From: an uncultured Isoptericola sp.
GTDB lineage: Bacteria; Actinomycetota; Actinomycetes; Actinomycetales; Cellulomonadaceae
DNA: 64,000 bases
NCBI GenBank assembly: GCA_947497265.1
Contig: CANMFP010000008.1
Location: 1 to 64,000 of the forward strand
Direction: 5' to 3'
The notes under the pieces are model-generated. The model did no database searches. It was given only the letters and a program-made list of their open reading frames with translations, and was not told the DNA's origin. The position numbers were made by a program, and so were the translations under genes. Within the stretch, counting starts at the first letter, position 1, and each line of letters begins with the position of its first letter. This document shows positions 59,962 to 64,000 of the stretch, piece by piece.

Positions 59962-60900
59962 TCACGGTCGGGACCTCGTGGGTGGGAGCGTCAGCACGAG
60001 CTTCCCCGGCCACGCGCCGGCGCGAAGACGGCTCAGGTCGCCGAGCATCTCCTCGCGGTGCTCGACCCGCGTCCGCAGCGACCGGGCGGCGGCGAGGCGG
60101 AGCACGTACTCCAGGTCGGCGACGAAGTCCGGGGACTCGTCGGGCATGAAGAACGTGCGAACAGAACGCCCCGCCCGGCCGCCGTCCCCCTGCAGGTCTT
60201 CAGCACTCAGCACGATGTCGGCCCCGCTCGCGCGCCCCACGGAGACCAGGGTGCCACCCGCTGCCAGCTGGCCGAACGCCTCGGTGAGCGTCGTCCCGCC
60301 CACGTTCTCGATGACGGTGTCGACGAGACCTCGAGCAGCGGTCGGGCTGGTGACGACCTCCGTCGCACCCAGCCCGAGCAGCCGCTGTCCGGCCTGAGGG
60401 TCGCGCGCCACCGCGATCACCTCGGACGCCCCTCCGATCGCGCCCAGCTGGGTCGCGAAGGCTCCCACGCTGCCGCTCGCACCGGTCACCATCACCCGTC
60501 GCCCGAGCACCGGTCCGGCGGAGCGCAGCGCTCGCAGCGCGGACACCGCGCTGATCGGGAGCGTCGCCGCCTCCTCGACGTCGAGCCCGGCCGGCAGCTT
60601 CCCGAGCTGCGCGACGGGGACCGCGGCGGTCTCCGCCCACGCACCTCCCATGACCATGCCGGCCACCCGCTCGCCGGCAGCGGGGCCCGAACCGTCAGCG
60701 GCCGCCTGCCGCACGACACCGGCGAGCTCGTAACCGAGGACCGCACCGTCCGACGCTCCTTGGATGAAGCTCAGGTCTGCCGGGTTGACCGATGACGCCC
60801 GCACGTCGACGAGGGCTTCCGAGTCCCGTGGTCGAGGCACGGGTGCTCGGCCGACCGTGAATCCGTCCCGCGAGCTGCGGTCGGCGACCAGTGCGTACAT
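59962..60900 (-). CDS. Zinc-independent quinone oxidoreductase / MDR family
   Basis: A 312-aa medium-chain dehydrogenase. VRASSVNPADLSFIQG and VLGYELAGVV are the N-terminal MDR motifs; the cofactor fold reads VMVTGASGSVGAFATQLGA, followed by VIENVGGTTLTEAFGQLAAGGTLVSVG. The catalytic zinc ligands of alcohol dehydrogenases are absent, which favours an NADPH:quinone or enone reductase. ATG at 60900, after GAAGGGGACC. Confidence 0.88.
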   Translation of the reverse strand: MYALVADRSSRDGFTVGRAPVPRPRDSEALVDVRASSVNPADLSFIQGASDGAVLGYELAGVVRQAAADGSGPAAGERVAGMVMGGAWAETAAVPVAQLGKLPAGLDVEEAATLPISAVSALRALRSAGPVLGRRVMVTGASGSVGAFATQLGAIGGASEVIAVARDPQAGQRLLGLGATEVVTSPTAARGLVDTVIENVGGTTLTEAFGQLAAGGTLVSVGRASGADIVLSAEDLQGDGGRAGRSVRTFFMPDESPDFVADLEYVLRLAAARSLRTRVEHREEMLGDLSRLRAGAWPGKLVLTLPPTRSRP

Positions 60901-61089
60901 GAGGCGGGTCCCCTTCTCGGTGCGCGCAGGATCTCTCCGACAGTGCCAGGCCGGGCGACGCATCGGGTGGACTGCCTGCGCGGTCAGGTGAAGCTGACGA
61001 CGACAGGGTAAGCGTCGTCCGGGCGTGCGAACCTGTCAGTGGCAGACGGTCGTCCGTCCGTCCGCGAGCCGGTCCGATGCGCGTGACCC

Positions 61090-61704
61090 CTAGCCCGGAA
61101 CCACCAGCGAGGCCGCCACCGCGACCATGATGAGCGCGATCACGCCGTCGACCACCCGCCAGGCGCCCGGCCGGCGCAGCAGCGGCGCGAGGTACCGCGC
61201 CCCGTAGCCGAGCCCGGCGAACCACAGCACGCTGGAGACCACGGCGCCGCCCGTGAACAGCCAGCGGTCGTCGCCGTACCCGGCCGCGATCGAACCCTGC
61301 AGCACCACCGTGTCCAGGTAGACGTGCGGGTTGAGCCAGGTGAGGGCGAGCGCCGTGAGCAGCACCGGCCGCAGCCGTCGTCCGGCGTCGGGCCGGACGG
61401 CGTCAGCCGCCTCGAGCTCCTCGCCGCCGCGCCACGCCCGGCGGGCGGCGAGCGCGCCGTACCCGAGGACGACGGCGGCGCCAGCCCAGCGCGCCACCTC
61501 GACGAGCCCCGGGTGCTGCTCGACGAGGGCGCCCAGCCCTGCACCACCCGCGGCGTAGAGCAGCGCGTCCGAGACCGCGCACACCAGCACCACGACGCCC
61601 ACGTGCTCACGGCGCACGCCCTGGCGCAGCACGAAGGCGTTCTGCGCGCCGATGGCGACGATGAGCGACAGACCGAGGCCGAGCCCGGCGAGGAAGGTGA
61701 GCAC
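61090..61704 (-). CDS. LysE/ArgO-type amino-acid exporter
   Basis: A 204-aa membrane protein with six helices. LSLIVAIGAQNAFVLRQGVRREHVG and ALTWLNPHVYLDTVVLQGS are signatures of LysE/ArgO exporters of basic amino acids. GTG at 61704 behind GGAGGA with TAGCGT 7 nt upstream. Divergent from lysG, the usual pairing; exporter expression would rise with intracellular lysine or arginine. Confidence 0.9.
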   Translation of the reverse strand: MLTFLAGLGLGLSLIVAIGAQNAFVLRQGVRREHVGVVVLVCAVSDALLYAAGGAGLGALVEQHPGLVEVARWAGAAVVLGYGALAARRAWRGGEELEAADAVRPDAGRRLRPVLLTALALTWLNPHVYLDTVVLQGSIAAGYGDDRWLFTGGAVVSSVLWFAGLGYGARYLAPLLRRPGAWRVVDGVIALIMVAVAASLVVPG

Positions 61705-61711
61705 TCCTCCG

Positions 61712-61717
61712 ACGCTA
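61712..61717 (-). promoter_or_regulatory. Candidate -10 box for lysE-like gene
   Basis: TAGCGT on the minus strand, 7 nt before the GTG at 61704. The intervening CGGAGGA is also an SD-like sequence, so a leaderless reading is less certain here. Confidence 0.4.
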
Positions 61718-61760
61718 GGCAGGCGCCGCGATGAAGTCCAGCGAAACATTCTGCGCCTGA

Positions 61761-61775
61761 TGAAGCGATACTTCA
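61761..61775. promoter_or_regulatory. LysR-type operator candidate in lysG/lysE gap
   Basis: TGAAG-CGATA-CTTCA is a 5-bp perfect inverted repeat with 5-bp spacer, which includes a T-N11-A LysR core. A GATACT -10 for lysG (61767-61772) lies inside it, 6 nt before the ATG at 61779. Confidence 0.55.
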
Positions 61776-61778
61776 GAT

Positions 61779-62705
61779 ATGCGATGGGACTCGGGCCAGC
61801 TCGCGGCGCTCGCCGCCGTCATCACCGAAGGATCGTTCGAGGCGGCGGCCCGGGCGCTGCACGTCACCCCGTCGGCCGTGAGCCAACGGGTCCGGGCGCT
61901 CGAGAACGCGACGGGCACCGTGCTGGTCCGCCGCACGCGCCCCACGGTGCCGACCGAACCGGGCCGCACCGTGCTCCGCCTGGCCCGGCAGGTCGAGCTG
62001 CTCGGCGCGGAGGCCGCGGCGGAGCTCGGCCCGGCCGACGACGACACCGGCTGGCCCGTCACCGTGCCGATCGCGGTCAACGCCGACTCGCTGGCGACCT
62101 GGATCATGCCGGCGCTCTCGGCCGTCGACGGCGTCTGCTTCGACGTGCACGTCGCCGACCAGGACCGCACGGCCGAGCTCCTGCCGGCCGGCGTCGTCAT
62201 GGCGGCCGTGACCTCGCAGCGCGAGCCTGTCCAGGGTTGCACCTCGGTGCCGCTCGGCGTGACCCGCTACCGCCCGGCCGCCGCCCGCGGCTTCGCGTCC
62301 CGCTGGTTCCCCGACGGCGCCACCGCGGAGGCGCTCGACGCAGCGCCGATGGTCGTCTTCGCCCGCACGGACGACCTGCAGGACCGCTGGTTGCGCGACG
62401 TCGCGTACCGGGCCGGCGTCGACGTGCCCGACCCGCCGCGCCACCACGTGCCCTCCACCGCCGAGTTCCTCGCCGCCGTCCGCGCCGGCCTGGGATGGGG
62501 CATGTGGGGGCCGCTGCCCCGCGACGGCGCACGCTTCGACGTGCTCGCACCGGACGACGACGTCGTCCCCCTCGCGCCCGAGACCGTCGACGTCACGCTC
62601 TACCTCCAGCAGTGGCGGCTGCGGTCGACCGTGCTGGACCGCGTCACCGCGGCGCTGCGGGAACAGGCCCGCCGCGTGCTGCCATCGGCCGGCCCACCGG
62701 GCTGA
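61779..62705 (+). CDS. lysG: LysR-family regulator, LysG/ArgP type
   Basis: A 308-aa LysR regulator: HTH AALAAVITEGSFEAAARALHVTPSAVSQRVRALE at the N terminus, then an effector domain containing AVNADSLATWIMPAL, the segment characteristic of ArgP/LysG. It should activate the divergent exporter gene when lysine or arginine accumulates. ATG at 61779; leaderless start with the operator over its promoter implies autorepression. Confidence 0.9.
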   Translation: MRWDSGQLAALAAVITEGSFEAAARALHVTPSAVSQRVRALENATGTVLVRRTRPTVPTEPGRTVLRLARQVELLGAEAAAELGPADDDTGWPVTVPIAVNADSLATWIMPALSAVDGVCFDVHVADQDRTAELLPAGVVMAAVTSQREPVQGCTSVPLGVTRYRPAAARGFASRWFPDGATAEALDAAPMVVFARTDDLQDRWLRDVAYRAGVDVPDPPRHHVPSTAEFLAAVRAGLGWGMWGPLPRDGARFDVLAPDDDVVPLAPETVDVTLYLQQWRLRSTVLDRVTAALREQARRVLPSAGPPG

Positions 62706-62714
62706 ACCACCGCC

Positions 62715-63959
62715 TCAGGCGCAGACGCCCTCGCGCAACGACGGGCTGGGCGACGGTGCCGGCGAGGACTTCTCCACGCTGACTTCCTCGGCGTCCTCGG
62801 CCTCGTCGCCCTGCCCGCCGTCGTCGCCCTTGCTCGACGAGGACGTGCTCGGCTCCGGCTCGGCGACCAGAGGTTCGTCGGCGGCGAACTTCTCCCACAT
62901 CTCGGCCGCCTCCACCGTCCACACGACGCGGTTCGCGTCGGACGGTGCGTCGACGACCGGGACCGACTCGAAGACGATGTCCGCGGGGTCCACGTTGCGC
63001 ACGCTCCAGGCGAGCCCCGCGAGCGCCCGAGGGCTGGCCAGCTCAGGACTGGTCGAGATGGCACGCAGCGCACCCTGGACCATCCGGTACAGCGCCGGGG
63101 TGTCGGTGATGACGTTCTGGGCGAGCACCTCCCGCATCATCGCGTCGATGAACGCCTGCTGGCGCTCGATGCGCTGCAGGTCGCTGCCGAGCTCGAGCCC
63201 CATGCCCTCGCCCTTGCGCACCCGCAGGAACTGGATGGCGGTCTCGCCGTCGAGCACCTGCCGCCCGGCCGCGAGGTCGAGATCGCTGTAGCGGCTGTCC
63301 CCCACGACCGGCTCCGGCAGGCACATGGGGACGCCGCCGATCGCGTCGACGATGTCGACCACGCCGTTCATCTTGACGACCACGTGGTCGTCGATGGTCA
63401 GACCCGTCAGGGCCTCGACGGTGAGGATGGTGCAGGCGGCCGCCCCCGTGATGTTCTGCTCCGGCCCGCCGCCGAGGGCGAACGCGGAGTTGAACATGGC
63501 GCCGTACTGCGGCGAGGTCGTGCTGCCGTCCGGACGCGGGCAGGCCGGGATGTCCACCAGCGAGTCACGCGGGATGGAGATGGTCTCGATCCGGCTGCGG
63601 TCCCCGCTGATGTGCACCACCAGCGTGGTGTCCGAGTGGAACTCGTCCCCGGAGCCGGCCAGCTCGGCGTTGGCGGCGTCGCGGAAGTCGGTCCCCATCA
63701 CCAGGATGTTGAGGGACTCGCCGGCGAACGGGTCGGTCGGGTCCTCCGGCTCCTGGGGCTCCGCCTGCGGCTCGGGGTCGCCGTCGCGTCCCAGGAGGGA
63801 GTCGACGTCGGACACCTCGATCTGGTTCTGCAGGTCGATGTATCCCGCGACCGCCCCTGAGCCGACGAAGGCCAGGACACCCGTCAGCCCGAGAGCCGTC
63901 CACCGCAGGACCTTGTGCCCGGCATGAGGTCCTGCGTGCCGGGGATTGGCGCTCTCCAC
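62715..63959 (-). CDS. LytR-CpsA-Psr family glycopolymer ligase
   Basis: A 414-aa LCP protein that attaches phosphodiester-linked polymers to peptidoglycan. One N-terminal helix (about 19-40), an acidic Pro/Glu linker, and the LCP domain (about 80-300): SLNILVMGTDFRD, SDTTLVVHISGDRSRIETISIPRDSLVDI, and later FLRVRKGEGMG; the conserved Asp/Arg residues are present. The C-terminal tail is Ser/Glu/Asp-rich and ends in VCA. GTG start at 63959, apparently leaderless. Confidence 0.9.
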   Translation of the reverse strand: MESANPRHAGPHAGHKVLRWTALGLTGVLAFVGSGAVAGYIDLQNQIEVSDVDSLLGRDGDPEPQAEPQEPEDPTDPFAGESLNILVMGTDFRDAANAELAGSGDEFHSDTTLVVHISGDRSRIETISIPRDSLVDIPACPRPDGSTTSPQYGAMFNSAFALGGGPEQNITGAAACTILTVEALTGLTIDDHVVVKMNGVVDIVDAIGGVPMCLPEPVVGDSRYSDLDLAAGRQVLDGETAIQFLRVRKGEGMGLELGSDLQRIERQQAFIDAMMREVLAQNVITDTPALYRMVQGALRAISTSPELASPRALAGLAWSVRNVDPADIVFESVPVVDAPSDANRVVWTVEAAEMWEKFAADEPLVAEPEPSTSSSSKGDDGGQGDEAEDAEEVSVEKSSPAPSPSPSLREGVCA

Positions 63960-63965
63960 ACCGTC

Positions 63966-63971
63966 ACCCTA
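63966..63971 (-). promoter_or_regulatory. Candidate -10 box for LCP gene
   Basis: TAGGGT on the minus strand, 6 nt before the GTG at 63959. The same 16-nt context occurs before the GH20 gene at 38412-38427. Confidence 0.55.
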
Positions 63972-64000
63972 AGCCGGTCGCCGGATTCAGGCCTACCGGG

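Overview
This is a very GC-rich, gene-dense stretch of an actinobacterial chromosome. The gene content and order (pncB / clpS-DUF2017-murI-MBL-DUF3054 / rph-rdgB; prfB-ftsE-ftsX-M23-smpB-ssrA; a tad pilus operon), together with a secreted GH81 laminarinase and a GH62 arabinofuranosidase, point to a plant-polysaccharide-degrading member of the Micrococcales of the Cellulosimicrobium / Cellulomonas / Isoptericola type. The genus is an inference. No phage, insertion sequence, CRISPR array or plasmid module was seen.

Layout. 1-1363: two tandem tRNA-Lys copies, a GroES-like protein, a peroxiredoxin and tRNA-Leu. 1426-7410: GH81 glucanase with a CebR/CelR-like operator, thioredoxin, a NUDIX-like protein and an ABC-F ATPase. 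7422-14430: two sodium/solute symporters, each paired with its own small membrane subunit, and a LytS/LytTR two-component pair. 14523-20550: RNase PH, RdgB, MurI, ClpS and nicotinate phosphoribosyltransferase. 20666-24576: GH62 and a helicase coupled to a DUF3039 protein. 24626-38414: an amino-sugar region with a ROK repressor, an ABC importer with two paralogous binding proteins, a ROK kinase, NagB, and a four-gene operon (cytoplasmic GH20 hexosaminidase, D-aminoacylase family, D-serine-dehydratase-like enzyme, RidA). 38452-49219: BCCT transporter, HrpB helicase, tmRNA, SmpB, the FtsEX/M23 division-hydrolase operon, RF2 and an ankyrin protein. 49254-51139: a small accessory island with gene remnants and an XRE / AbiEii-type pair. 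51192-55787: tad pilus operon. 56041-63959: MerR/SDR, DUF998, GyrI-like, aminotransferase, quinone oxidoreductase, LysE/LysG and an LCP protein.

How it fits together. The amino-sugar cluster reads as import, phosphorylation, deamination and intracellular hydrolysis of GlcNAc-containing oligosaccharides, with an attached D-amino-acid branch that may handle peptidoglycan debris. The symporter cluster carries its own sensor pair, and LytTR-like boxes lie upstream of the other symporter operon. FtsEX and the adjacent M23 protein form the standard hydrolase-activation module; tmRNA and SmpB sit together for ribosome rescue.

Two themes recur. Adjacent genes very often overlap by ATGA, GTGA or TGATG, implying translational coupling. 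Many operon-leading genes have a TANNNT hexamer 6-8 nt before the start codon and no Shine-Dalgarno, which is the signature of leaderless mRNA. In three regulator genes (ROK, XRE, LysG) a palindromic operator candidate sits on that -10 or start codon. The least explained sequence is a 100-bp intergenic array of five units with an exact 20-bp period at 47611-47710.
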